The notes: a model not told the origin generated them from the letters alone. A DNA stretch of 64,000 bases from Centrapalus pauciflorus (GCA_020465985.1 JAANYP010002063.1:635924-699923), one strand, 5' to 3'; positions 39,206 to 52,301 are shown, counted from the stretch's first letter. Numbers and translations are program-made.

Positions 39206-42200
39206 ATTTAAATTTTTTAACATATACATTAATCTTTATAGAATCATAATAGTGGTAATGATTTCATATCTACAAAAATTAATTTCATATAATATATTAC
39301 AATGATCATTTTTTGTATATAATAAATATTATTGTTATTTCATTTTTTTTTAATTTGATAAGTTGAGTCATATATTGATAATTCTATATAATAGAATACA
39401 ATTATTATATATTTAGAATAAAAATAATTAGTTTATTTTTAATTTAGTTTGATAAGTTAAGTTGTATAGCATAAATCTCATGTAATAATATATATTTAAT
39501 TAATGTATTAAAAAAATTTATTATACTTGCATGTTGTACCTAAATTTTAAGAAACATTTTTCTAACTTTTAAAAACTCTTATGAAAATTATGATTCCTCA
39601 AGTAGCCTTTAAAAATAAGTATATCAACAAATTAAACCAAACAAAATATATAATTCAGAATTTTATAATTAAATATATTATTTTTAATTAATATATACTT
39701 AAATTAACACATAAAATACGAAATTTCTAATATAGTAACATATCGTAGAAAATTCTTTTAATCTTTTAAGGAACTATGTATGAAAATATATAATTACTCA
39801 AATACCCCTTAAAAAAGTTAATCAACAAATTAAACTAATAAAATATATTTAAATTTTTTAACATATACATTAATCTTTATAGAATCATAATAGTGGTAAT
39901 GATTTCATATCTACAATAATTAATTTCATGTAATATATTACAATGATATTTTTTGTGTGAAGACCACCCCTTTACGGGGCAGTGTTCACCAGTCTAGGTC
40001 CCAAATCATGCAATACAATATCAACCATACTAAGATAGGGTAATTAGATTGCGGAAAAATAAAATTACATGTACATTACATATTAGGATACAGATTACAT
40101 ATTTCAAATTAAAGTTATAAAATGGTAACATCTAATCTATTCATAACATCAATCATCACATCAAGTCTACCCAGAACCACCACATTAGCTGTCTTCCAAT
40201 CAGTACCAGAAAGTTTGTTGAGAAGTGGTCTAAGAAAGCTTCAAAACTTGGATCTTGAATGACCTAAGTACTAGGTCCTGCAGGTGATTTTCCTTTGGAT
40301 TTTCCTGTAAAATTTTAAAGCAACATCTGTAAGCAAAGCTTAGTGAGTTTATAGATTTTCAATATTAACATGCGTGTCAAGCGGAGTCATTATTCTAAGC
40401 GTGATAAGTCTTGGCTGCCGCTACAGCCCTCATCATGATTGAGATATAGTATCTTAAGATCGGATGATGTTCAAACCACACTCACGCTTATATCGTGGGG
40501 ATCAGCCACATACTGGGCTAGCTACCAGTAGGTCAGCGTGGCCGAACATCGGAGGTCATTACCAAATTCGTGAGAACTGGTGAAATAGCCGGGTCTAGAA
40601 CAATAGACCATAAGGGCTAGTCAAGCTGAATAAATCTTATCAAAAGTCTGATCAATGAAGTAAGCATAAGTCTTAGGAGTCATGATAGCAACGAATCATA
40701 AAGCAAAGTCTGAAACGCTAATAAATGCAATATGAAATGGTAAGCAAATAACTATCATGATTCACTGGGCATCACCCATCCATGGTGTGCACAGGTCTCA
40801 ATCCAGCTGATAAATGAATGTCAAATAATGTAACAGCATCAATATATCTCAAACGGATCTTTGCATGTTCAATTTGAATATCTATAACTCACAGTTCTGG
40901 GTCTTGGTCAAACAGATATAAGAATCTGCCACCTGAGTTATCTCAGGATTTCGTCAATCTGAAATCTGTCAGTTCAAGTCTCTGACCCGCTTTTAAGTCT
41001 TTAAATCTGTAAATCTTTGTTCAGAATATACTGAACCTGTTCAAAATCATTCATGATAAGATCATGTCATTTTCATCATCTTTATCATTATCAATTTAGT
41101 CTTCAAATTCTTGTATTTTATCTGAGTCTGATATCTGATATCTTATCTTATCAATGTCATCATCTTTTGGTCATAAATTCTTTAATTCAATCTGATTCTG
41201 ATAACTTTATAGCTCATCAATCTTTTGTTTGCTCATATTCTTTATTCTTTTAAATTCTCCAAAAGTTCTTAAATATATATATATAACAATATATATATAT
41301 TTATATAGCCATTTATATTAAAATATAAAAATTGCATTTCGGACCATAATTTCGGATCAATCCGGATTCGGATCCGGATTCGGATCTATCCGAAATGGAC
41401 CATCCGGATTCGGTCCTTGACATCCGAATTTAAGCATAGTCCGAATTAGGATGACTTGGGAACCAAATTAGGATCATTATAGATCCGAAATTAGCATCAC
41501 ATTCGAATTAAGGTTATATCCGAAATAAACATCATCCGAATTCGGGACCCATCATCCGAATTAGTACATAGGAACCGAAGTGGTGCATTATCCGAATTCG
41601 GCCATATCCGAATTCGGATCCTTCGTGTTCATAATTTTCCAGATTTGTTCTTCATGTTCATACTTATATTCATATGGGTTTTCTCATAAAATTCACAAAA
41701 CTTTAATTATTTTAACATGCAATTACATTTATAGTTGTATTAACATTATTTGTGTAATTTTATATAATTTTATTGATCAAAACGTCACAATTATAACAAG
41801 ATCATCCAAAAATGTTCATTTTTGTCAAGAACACAAGTTTTCTTCAAAAAGTTCCGATTTAATTTAATTTGAATGATCTAATCCATAAATTTTGTTTCAA
41901 TTACATCTAATAATTTAGATTTATCATAATCTACTAAAATTTCTTTCATGCAACCAAGAATTTCTATGTTTTAATTCGTGGGTTCGGTTTTGAGAAGAAC
42001 CGAACCAAACTCATATAAATTTCGAATTTAAATCAAGAAATTACCTTGAATTCTTGTTGATTATTGTTCTTGAATGCTTATTGTAACTCCTTGATCTTGA
42101 TTCTTCAATTGAATGTTATTAATTGAACAAATTTTGGGTGATTTGGAGAGGTTGGCCGTAGGTTTAGTGAGAGAGAGTAGAGAGAGAGAGTTAAGTGTGT

Positions 42201-43055
42201 AAATGATCTTAATGATCATTAATTTTCGGTTTATATATTTCTTTTAATCATATTTGTTATTTAACCCATTAAACATTTGTATTTTACATATCTTTTATAA
42301 TTTGATCATCTTTAATATTATCATAAATATAATTTAAAATTATATTTACTTAATCCTTTTCATATTTTATTTTATTTTAATAACAATAATATAATAAAAA
42401 TTATATTATTATCTTAACATTCAAGCATTACATAATTAATAATGTAACTAAATTTACATTTATTTGGATCAAGTCAAAATAAAAGACATAGATAAAATCT
42501 AGGTTGTTACATTTTGTATATAATAAATATTATTATTATTTCATTTTTCTTAATTTGATAAGTTGAGTCGTATATTGATAATTCTATATAATAAAATACA
42601 ATTATTATATATTTAGAATAGAAATAAATTAGTTTATTTTTAATTTAGTTTGATAAGTTAAGTTGTATAGCATAAATCTCATGTAATAATATATATTTAA
42701 TTAATGTATTAAAAAAAATTTATTATACTTGCATGTTGTACCTAAATTTTAAGAAACATTTTTTTAACTTTTTAAAAAAACTCTTATGAAAATTATGATT
42801 CCTCAAGTAGCCTTTAAAAATAAGTATATCAACAAATTAAACCAAACAAAATATATAATTCAGAATTTTATAATTAAATATATTATTTTTAATTAATATA
42901 TATTTAAATCAACACAAAAATACGAAATTTCTAATATATTTACATATTGTAGAATTTTTTTTAATCTTTTGAGGAGCTATGTATGAAAATATATAATTCC
43001 TCAACTACCCCTTAAAAAAAGTTAATCAACAAATTAAACTAATAAAATATATAAT
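39206..43055. repeat. ~641-bp tandem duplication, second copy split by a solo LTR
   Basis: Unit 1 runs about 39206-39846. Unit 2 starts at about 39847 (TTTAAATTTTTTAACATATA), breaks at 39955, resumes at 42512 and ends about 43055. The halves of unit 2 match unit 1 with few differences, so unit 1 preserves the uninterrupted sequence. Confidence 0.85.
39956..42511 (-). mobile_element. solo LTR of a Ty3/gypsy-type element, 5-bp TSD TTTTG
   Basis: The 2556-bp segment starts TGTGAAGACC and ends TTGTTACA. It is flanked by TTTTG on both sides (39951-39955, 42512-42516), and its insertion site is seen empty in the neighbouring duplicate. On the minus strand it begins TGTAACAACC, the usual start of one group of plant gypsy LTRs, and carries a TATA box (TATATAAACC, about 42236-42227) followed by CT-rich sequence. 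Only one LTR and no internal region remain, the product of LTR-LTR recombination. It contains a dense cluster of ATCCGAAT-type palindromes (41335-41625). Confidence 0.88.
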
Positions 43056-43060
43056 CAATA

Positions 43061-44802
43061 TGTAACACCCTACTTTTTCGACTAATGCCACATAGGACTC
43101 ACAGTCCACGTCATCAAATCATAGGCGATGTCATCAAGGGTTAAACAGCTAATTACTACTAAACATCCACATCGGGCATAAAACAACACAAGACGGAAAC
43201 CAACCCCCGTCAGTAACGTCAGTCAACCACAACATGAGTAAATGTTACAGTCACCCAAGGATCATTGGCTAGTAAGCCAAACCACAAAATGCCAAGACTA
43301 CTTACGAAAGTAGTCACTAACTACTGTCCACGTGGCGGGTCCCGACTACTGCCCGCTGTATCTCTAGCCTCAGTCCTCGCACCTGAGATCCACAGTTAAA
43401 ACAACAGTCAGCGGAAAGCTGGTGAGTTACTATAAACAACTTTAAAACAGTTTATAAAATAGTTAGCACAACGTAACAACTGGTAAACAACTCTACATGC
43501 GGCCGGCATCAACGGCCCGACGCCTCATCGGGAGCGACCCGGCACAGCCTGCATAGCCCACTCCACAAAGTAGTGGGTTGTCAGGTCCACTGAGTTGGGA
43601 ATGACCCAACAGGCCTCTCTACTCTGCGTATCAACGACTATACGCGTGATCCACGAACTCTGCTCTGTGCTAACAAATGTCAACGTATAAAAGGATCCAC
43701 ATCGGACCCGGATAATAAACAACAAGTAAGTAACTCACCTGAAGCACGACTACAGTCCCGCTATCAACGACAGGCTCTACAAGTCCCAGGTCTAGCTACG
43801 AACCCTGGCAACAATAAACACAACTATACTGTAACAACTAGCTACGGAACTCATAACGACTACACTACTAGACTCCCTAGCTCAACATGAATCAAGAAGC
43901 CAAGACACACGAGCGCGGCCAGGAGCGCGGCCGTGATCGTGGTCGCGGGCTCCACGTCGCGGCCAGTCATCTCGGACGCGATGACTCCGCGCTGCCCCTC
44001 TCGTCGCGGCCGGGCTCAACTGAGCACGCCCGTGCTCGTCCGACCCGCGACTAACGTCTCGGTCGCGTTCCACTACCAGCGACCACCCTTAACCGCCTCA
44101 TCCTGATCGCGGGCGCGACCAGGGGAACGCGGGCGCGATGCGGCGACGAACAGAGCAGTTCATGCTCTGTTTTTATACAGCTACGGGAATCACTTTTAAT
44201 CCCGATTTTACACATCTCAGGGGTTATAATCCAGCCCCAACACCTTCTAACTACTTAACATATCATCCTAATTGAACTGAACGCAAATTACTAACCTTAA
44301 CATGTCCCTCCCTTCTTGGATTTGAGCTAAAGCTCTAAGAAATGATGATGATGATTCCTTGATTATGGCTGCCTTCAATCCCTTTTTAATCTATTCCCCT
44401 TTCTACTGATCTGATGGAGAAGCATACACACACACATATACTCTCACTCTCTTGCAAAAATGAAGACATGAATGTAAGCCATCGATATATATACGTTTCC
44501 GGTCCCGAACTCAATTAAAACGGGTACGATACTCATTAATCACTAGGTAAACACCCGCTAATCCAATTAATCTCAAATCAACAACTCGGATTCATAATGT
44601 TAATTAACTCATTAAAATAACCCCAAATCCCCAATTACTACTAGACCGGTTATTATCTCAACCGATTAAAATTACACGCAATAACAATCTACTTTACCAA
44701 CTCACATGCAATTAATCAATTAGAATTTACCAACTCATCGAGACAACTCTTAAAGCCAGTAAATAAATTCCACGTGCCAGCTACTAGATCCCGGATGTTA
44801 CA
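43061..44802 (-). mobile_element. LTR of a truncated Ty3/gypsy retrotransposon (3' LTR)
   Basis: The 1742-bp segment is bounded by TGTAACA and TGTTACA. On the minus strand it starts TGTAACATCC immediately after a polypurine tract AGAGGGGAGGATT (44816-44803), so it is the 3' LTR of a minus-strand element. A TATATATA box lies near 44485. It inserted just after the duplicated block ending about 43055. The partner 5' LTR is missing. Confidence 0.8.
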
Positions 44803-46195
44803 AATCCTCCCCTCTAGAACTGATCCCGTCCTCGGGATCTCGACTCAGGCAACTAGATTGGGATAACGCTATCACACGCTCGCCTTGAACTTCCAGATAC
44901 CACCAGAGCTCTCATTCGACACCAAGGGGAACCTTATCCTTCCGTAATTTCTTCATCTTGCGGTCTACGATAGCCTCAGAAAGATCTGCATATCTCGATT
45001 TCTCATAAACCTCAATCTCTATTATAGGAATTGCTCCTCCGTAGGGCTAAACATCTGTAACACTTGCTCGTCTATATCAGACTCTAACTTCTTGGTCCTT
45101 TTATTGGCATGTTACTCCCATCGGCTCCGGGCTACCTTCGGACTCCCTATGACTACGACTATCTGCTCACTGGTCCGCTAAGCAATCTCAGGACTTGTAA
45201 TCTCTCACCCTCCTACTTCCACCTATATGCTAGATAACAATCTCAACTGAAGTAAATGAGTATCTCCCTTACCATTAAAGTACTCTGATTGACAAGTTAA
45301 CAAATCAACGGTGCAACAATCAACGCAGGGTCTTGATTGGATCGACGGTAATGACCTACTACCTTCATGAAACAGCGAATATTTACTACATTCCTCGCTT
45401 CTCATCACTCTTAACAGCTTCTAACTTAACGGGGTTTACCGGAATACCTCCGCCGCTAACGACATGTCTCAAAACTGGACTTCACTTCACGGTAACAGAC
45501 TAGGCAAATTAAATCAGCGGTTTATCAACTCCTGAAGTCGACTCACCAGCCTTCTCACCTCGCTAGAGTCAGTCAATAAGGTACGCACTTAGTAGCACTT
45601 AACATTAATTCAACACGGAATTCTACTTATCAATCTAATGACAACTCGAATACTTCTTAAGGAATACATCAGGAACTCAAAAACAACATCAACCGTCTCT
45701 AAATTCTCCTTTCCTCATTCACATCAACTGCACATGTTAGGACGGAAGGACAACCTTTGATTAAACGACAACGTGCCCGAACTACCGAAAAGGGACTGAC
45801 ACTGTGTCTACTACACTCTCCGTACACCATAAAAACATAGCCTCGAAATTGATAAACAACTAATCACCTTAGAACAAACAATATCAACATGCTGAACAGC
45901 TAACCAGTCCCTACTTAACATAGTACCACAACTACTAATCTCCATAGGTAACAGATCAACTTTAAACGAACGACCATCTATCTCTAACTCATACTAAGCA
46001 TCTACCGATCTAACTACAAAGATACTACCATCAACTGACTCCATGAGCGATAACTCTAACAACTCAACGGATGAAGCAAAATGAACAATAAAATAAAAGG
46101 TATGAAGGAACACCCTGTCTCAGAACCAACCAAAACTCGGATACTATAACCATTAAACATAAACGTACCAGAAACTACATCGACTGTCTTGATTG
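44803..46195 (-). pseudogene. internally deleted gypsy polyprotein remnant
   Basis: On the minus strand, from high to low coordinates, three families of text appear. At 46195-45830 is a retropepsin (RVP_2-type) region, with VVSGTFMFNGYSIRVL, then YELEIDGRSFKVDLLP, then RDWLAVQHVDIVCSK; the catalytic D(S/T)G is altered to GSETG. At 45560-45350 are the end of the RT and the start of the RNase H linker, with HVVSGGGIPVNPVKLEAV and then YRR. At 44965-44815 is the integrase C-terminal tail, with KKLRKDKVPLV. Most of RT, RNase H and the integrase core are missing. Stops and frameshifts break every segment. Dead element. Confidence 0.8.
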
Positions 46196-46197
46196 AC

Positions 46198-46440
46198 ATG
46201 GTGAAGAAACATGTGAGTAGAACGAACATTGACATGGTCAAGGTTAATATCATCCACCTTTTTCGTTACAAAATTATATGTCATTAGCCTACTTCTCACA
46301 CGTATATTTGTTATTGATTTAGAAATCTTTTCAATCAATTACACACTTCCGTGTATGTATTTGTTGTTTTCAGTGGTTTTAAGAAATTAATTATGGAGCA
46401 AGGTTTTTGAATACGTTAACATGTATTTTTTGAGTTCAGT
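46198..46440. repeat. inverted repeat, left arm (partner 47700-47955)
   Basis: The text with ATCATCCACCTTTTTCGTTAC and CCGTGTATGTATTTGTTG is found inverted at 47700-47955. The arms are about 1.26 kb apart. The left arm begins exactly where the gypsy remnant stops, so it may mark the edge of the older sequence. Confidence 0.7.
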
Positions 46441-46619
46441 CTTTAGTTTATTCTGAAAAATAGTCTTTTATACTTGCATAATAATTAAAAATAGTAATCA
46501 CGACAAGTATAGTGGTTTTAAAATTCACTTTGGTTTGATATGATTTTTCAGGGTGTATACAAATATATGATATTAATATCAATGCTTTTTAACAATTACA
46601 CATATTTTTGTCTCATGTT

Positions 46620-46770
46620 TTTTGCAAACACTCTCTTAGTTAATCTTTAATGGATTACTAATTAATTTATCTAACTTTATTTTTTCTTTAATAAAATAAC
46701 AATATTTTTCCTTTTATAAAAAATTTGAGTCATATGTATATATATACACTAAATAAGTTGAGTCCTAGCT
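46620..46770. repeat. direct repeat of 48905-49050
   Basis: GCAAACACTCTCTTAGTTAA through TATAAAAAA and AGTTGAGTCCTA is nearly identical in both places, with only a few substitutions over about 145 bp. Confidence 0.75.
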
Positions 46771-47340
46771 ATAACAAATGTTGGCAATCAATTTTTTTTG
46801 TATAAGTTAATTCATTTTATAAATAATACAAATCTCTAGATTTATTGTTAAAATTAAATCAATTTATGAAAACCAATATTATATTTATTTTATTTTAAGT
46901 TAATAGTTAAACTTTTTAGATAATTTTTACATAAAATGATTATAAGTTCATAAATTGAATCCATGTGATAAATTTTTATACGATTAAGTTATTTTATAAA
47001 TAATCATAATCATAAACTTTTTTTGTGTTTTAGTTATGATTTTATCTAATATTCTTAATTTTGGTGATATTGAATTTAACACCAACTATCTTGATCCAAT
47101 ATACGATACCAAAATTAAAAACATATGTATATGTTAATAAATACTAAAAAAAATTTAATTACACATAATCTAAATAATTAAATATTGTTAATTTAATACA
47201 TATATATACCGTTTATTTCTTGAAAATAAACAATTCTTTTAACAAAAAAAATGTGTATATTTTAAGAAATATTACATCATTTCTTTTTTACATTTAAAAC
47301 TTGATTTGAGTCTCATGTACAAATAGTTGTGTTAGTGTTT

Positions 47341-47630
47341 TAAATTTCATTTTAACTTTTCTTCTTTTATATTTAAAAATTGTCTCATTTAAATTTTTGT
47401 TTTTTTTTTGTTTAATTTCATTACCGTTTTATGACCCTTGGTTATCTTTAATAAATTGGTATTTCATCCATAGGTTACAAAAAACTGAATGATTATCAAA
47501 GGTTATAAATAGTGGGGTTGCAAATAATCCATTTATCAACTAAAACATTCTCATTGCTTTTCCTAGATTTTCACCGGTTAGTTTTCTTCTTGATTTACTC
47601 TTCTTTTATTTTTCAAATATCAAGTATATT
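47341..47630. repeat. dispersed repeat, inverted copy of 37076-37360
   Basis: The partner of the left copy described above. It lies in opposite orientation and is followed directly by the 47700-47955 inverted-repeat arm. Confidence 0.7.
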
Positions 47631-47699
47631 TAACAGCTACTATATTTATCGTGTTCTCTTTTTGATCATCATCCTGCAAGTATAAAAGACTATTTCTCA

Positions 47700-47955
47700 G
47701 AACAAAATAAGATTAAACTAAAAAATACATCTTAACGTATTCAAAAGCTGCTCCATAATTTATTTTCAAAAACCATTGAAAACGACAAATATATATACGG
47801 AACTGTGTAATTGATTAAAATGAAATCTAAAGTAATAACAAATACATACCGGAGAAGTACGAAAATGATGGATAAATTTTGTAATGAAAAAGGTGGATGA
47901 TATCGACCTTGACCATATCAATGCCCGTTCTACTCTCATGCTTCTTCATCCTGTG
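47700..47955. repeat. inverted repeat, right arm (partner 46198-46440)
   Basis: The inverse of 46198-46440. Divergence is moderate and both arms are AT-rich without coding frames. Confidence 0.7.
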
Positions 47956-48904
47956 ATAATAAAAATATAATAGAACGTAAGAATACGATATTTTCTTGAA
48001 ATTGATCATGCATGAGAAATAAAACGAAAATGATGATGCCAAGTTTTATTACGATTTTAGATTGCTCATATATTTTAAAAAATGAAACAATCAATATGAC
48101 ATTTATGTGAAATTATAATGTGTACATACTAGGTTACAGTTTGAAAATTATGAGAGAATTTCAAAAGAATTAAACAATTCATATAACATTTATGTGCACA
48201 TCATAGGTTACATTTGAAAATTATGATAGAATTTCAAAAGAATTAAGCAATCAATATTATATTTATGTGTGATTATAATTTGTATATGATGCATACATTA
48301 TACTTGAACCTATTAAAATTCAAGATTTATACATTAATGTATTGTTTTCATATTTTATGAAATTTAAATATATTAATTTAAACCACAAATAATATGATTA
48401 ATTTTAAAATTTAACCTACATATATTTTAATTAAATTTATTCTTTAAGGTTATTTGATTAATTATATGCTTTCATAAAATTTCTTTTTTTTTTTTTAAAG
48501 TTTCTATATAACGTGTAGTTATATTAGAAATTTATTTTAATAAATTAATTTAAATGCATATTAAAATTATTTTACATTGAATCTATGTAATCAATATTCA
48601 CGGATAAATAACAATACTGTTTACTTATATTTGTTTGACTTCATGTAAATTTTATTTATATTAAACATGTTGTATCGAAGTTGAGTCCATTTTAATAATA
48701 AAATTTAACGCAACAGAAACTAAAATTCACAATATTTATTCTAATAAACAAAATCTAAATTCCATGATAGTTAACCCAAATCAATTTAAAAGAAACATCA
48801 CTTCTATTAATTGATAAATTAGGTATAAAAATGTATGTTAATCGTATGTGTTCACTTATAAAGAATAAAAGTAATATTTTTTTAATAGATAATATTATTT
48901 AGAA

Positions 48905-49050
48905 TGTGTTTGCAAACACTCTCTTAGTTAATCTTTAATGGATTACTAATTAATTTATCTAACTTTATTTTTCCTTTAATAAAATAACAATATTTTTCCT
49001 TTTATAAAAAAGTTGAGTCATATGTATATATATATACTATACAAGTTGAG
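48905..49050. repeat. direct repeat of 46620-46770
   Basis: The second copy, ending near AGTTGAGTCCTAACT. The flanks differ from those of the first copy. Confidence 0.75.
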
Positions 49051-49132
49051 TCCTAACTTAATCAGAAAGCAATTACAATTTAAGCACAAAATTACAGAAC
49101 TTGTACGTACAGACTTACAATAGAAAGACCTA

Positions 49133-49135
<3 letters not shown>

Positions 49136-49203
<68 letters not shown>
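49136..49203. repeat. (TA)n microsatellite
   Basis: An uninterrupted TA tract of about 68 bp with no recognisable family-1 or family-2 element beside it. Confidence 0.95.
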
Positions 49204-49204
<1 letters not shown>

Positions 49205-49309
49205 CCTTCTGATATGTTTCCTTGAGTAACTCTGATTTCTCTGGTAGTAGATACGCTTGGAAGATATTCAAATCTTGAAATATAAATCACTTCCTGAATT
49301 TCAACACTT

Positions 49310-49460
49310 TCTGTTGTTAATCTGTTGAGCAGCTTGAACTTTTAACTCGGGCAGCTTGAACTTTTGAACTAGCAGCTCGAACTTGTTCAACTAACAGCTT
49401 GAACATTGTAAATACACAGAAAAACTACTAACAGTCTGAGAAATCTAACTAACAGCTTGA
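49310..49460. repeat. short tandem-like AGCTTGAACTTG motif cluster
   Basis: CAGCTTGAAC, CAGCTCGAAC and CAGCTTGAC motifs recur five times between 49331 and 49460, spaced about 20-60 bp apart. No coding frame or known element. Confidence 0.5.
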
Positions 49461-49501
49461 CATACTTAGAATATTTCCCAACACAAACACATACATTTTT
49501 A

Positions 49502-49638
49502 GTCACTATATATCTATACTCACTCCACTTTTACCCACTCTTTTTGTTATAAAAAAGTGTCACTATAGGTAACAAATTCTTTTACCTACACAACAAAAAG
49601 CGAGGGTAAAAGTGGAGTGGGTATAGATATATAGTGAC
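49502..49638. mobile_element. near-perfect hairpin MITE (137 bp)
   Basis: The left arm 49502-49550 starts GTCACTATATATCTATAC, and the right arm 49590-49638 is its inverse, ending in ATAGATATATAGTGAC. About 45 of 49 positions pair, around a loop of about 39 nt. The size and structure fit a very short MITE. If transcribed it would fold like a small-RNA precursor. Confidence 0.75.
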
Positions 49639-51099
49639 GGTTATAGTATTGAATCTTGATAATTACGGTTATAGTATTGAATCTTTCAGTTTCCCTTACC
49701 TTATTACTATTTATTATGATTTAATTGTCTTAATTTATCATAGATGTGAATTAATCAAGTCTTATCTATAAATAACAAAGCTACATGAGATTTAGTCGTC
49801 TTTCAAACACTTTTTATATCAAAATCAAAATAAATAGAAAAACTAACACAATGTCAAAATAAGAATTGTATACAGTTTTCGTTGATCAATTGAGAAAATG
49901 ATCCATCAAAGTGATGATACGGATGTCGACAACATTCGTGAGAGACAAATGGGTCGTTATTTATGGTAAAAAGATAAAATAATCATTTTATTATTATCAA
50001 TATAAGATTACAAGACCGTGTAAACATGTATTTTTGTTATGAAAACATAACGCGCACAACAAAAAACAATATTGCATATCGTTTCATTGATAAGTTACAT
50101 GGAGTCTCATCTATGATTCATGTGAGACTTTACTGATTTACTTTGCTATTAAATAAAAAATGAAATTTGAATCATGAAAAATAGCACTTGCACAATTGAG
50201 TTTCATGGGTCCACCTATGTGTGAAAAAAATCAAACAATGTTGATTATGTTATCTGATATACTTTTTAATTGACCGACTGTAAAACCATAAACACACATC
50301 AAAAAGTATTTAATGGTAAAAATACATTTTCTTATTTTTATAAAATAATTCACATTTAAGTGACATCATTACATGTTGAGAAAGCAACCAAATGTATCAC
50401 TCTTTTTGTATCGTTACACGCATCTAACAAATCGATTTAAATATAAATTTATACATATATAACATAAAAGTTTTTAACACATCTAACATGTTTTCCATTA
50501 AACATGAAATTTAAATTTGTTGCCAATGAACGTTAGATGGTGCGAGTTTCGTAGTCAGACCCGTTTTTTTAGAGAAGATGGACAATAAAATGCGGATCAT
50601 CTTTAGTACCTCTTTTAAAATAAGGAAAAAAATATTTTGTAGTTAATGATACATATAAATAATATTGTTGGTCGCGTATAAATTATAATTGTAGGACGTG
50701 TGTGTGCGTACTAATTATAATATAATATACAACAACTTAAAAAAAAACATTAATTAATTATGAAAATATACTCTTCTTGATTCACTAGCTGAAAACATAC
50801 TACCTACGAGAATGGTACTTACTTAATAAATTTTTATTTCCTTTCTTTTATAAAATATTTCACATTTAAATGAGATCATTATATATTGAGAAACAATATC
50901 ATATTGAATGACGTGTAGAAATTATTATTTATTAGTTATGTAACATTTGTAGTCAATTTCGTACAACAAATGAATGAGAACAATCATCGCCACATGTCAT
51001 ATGTGTAACAGTATATATTTTGATAAGTATGATTATATACGATAAAAATCCGTATATAATATAAGTTTTTCATCTCTAAATACCGAAATTTAAACCCAA
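49639..51099. other. AT-rich intergenic sequence
   Basis: A 20-bp repeat CGGTTATAGTATTGAATCTT occurs twice (49639 and 49669). A partial copy of the Helitron 5' text (GAGAACAATCATCGCCACAT) lies near 50977. No gene recognised. Confidence 0.4.
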
Positions 51100-52301
51100 T
51101 CTATCTTTATTATAATAAATGAGAACAATCATCGCCACATGTCATCCTCCTAATACCTTAATTTTTTCATTTTCCCGCTCTTTTTCTAAAAATAAAAATT
51201 GACATTAATTTAAGTAATATGCATATGATTAATTGATTTAATTTAAACTTTATTATTGAAACTTATTATTTGTGTTTCCTAAACTAATTGAAATTACAAC
51301 TAATACTCATTAAAAGTTTTCAAATTTAACAAGTTAATATAAATATATTTAAAAAATCAATAAAATAATAAACGTCTCAAATAGTAAATAATTTTAAATA
51401 ATAGTAAAATAAAATAATTTAATTTTAAAATAATTTTTTTAAAAGATCAATAAATTCTTCAAATTTTAAATGTCTTAAAGAATAAATAATTTTATGAAAT
51501 AATAATTAAATACTTTAGTATACAATAAAATATAAAAACTTTTTATTATCAAATCTTTATATGTTAGTTATGAAACTTTGACACATTAAAAAAAATAATC
51601 ATTCAAATTTCAAATGTAGTTTCTTTAATAAAATTTTGTATTAATATTTTCCAAAACTTCAACTAATGTTGCAAAATTTATATTTTAAAATAACATAATT
51701 TCGAATTATCTTAATTAATATTTATTTATTAAGTTGACGCTACAATTGTTGTATCAAGTTTTAATCAGTTAGACAATAAATATGTATTTATAATAAAAAC
51801 ATATTCAATAAGAAAACTTGTATATGGTTTAATTTTAGGTATTTAATAAATTTATACAATTTAGATTAATATACTTTATAAAAATTAAAAATATAAAATA
51901 ATTATCATTTAAAATTTATTTCGTTGATTTCTATGGGATTTCGATGATAACACAATAACAAACAAAACATAATGAAGGTTTAACATTTTTAAATCAATAT
52001 TAAGAAGATAATAATTGAAATAAATCGCATATGTAAGAGTCATAAAATAATATATTTAAATAAATAATTAAAATATTTTGAATCTTATTTTAAATGTCTT
52101 CTTTTGACTTAAACATGACTTAGAGTAATCATTTTTTACCATTGACTTAATGATTTTGCATGTATTTCATATTTTTATTGGTTTTTATTATATCTTAATA
52201 TTAAAAAAATAATGTTTTTAAGAGATTCCACCTTTTTATAAATATTTAATTTATAACAAATTTTTTATAGCAATCCATGTAATACATGAGTATTAACCTA
52301 G
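51100..52301 (+). mobile_element. non-autonomous Helitron
   Basis: It starts with TC after an A (TCTATCTTTATTATAATAAA at 51100), followed by the GAGAACAATCATCGCCACAT text. It ends with a short CCATGTAATACATG hairpin (about 52275-52288), then GAGTATTAAC and CTAG (52298-52301) before T. Terminal TC..CTAG with insertion between A and T and no target duplication is the Helitron pattern. The 1.2 kb body is AT-rich without Rep/Hel coding. Confidence 0.7.
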
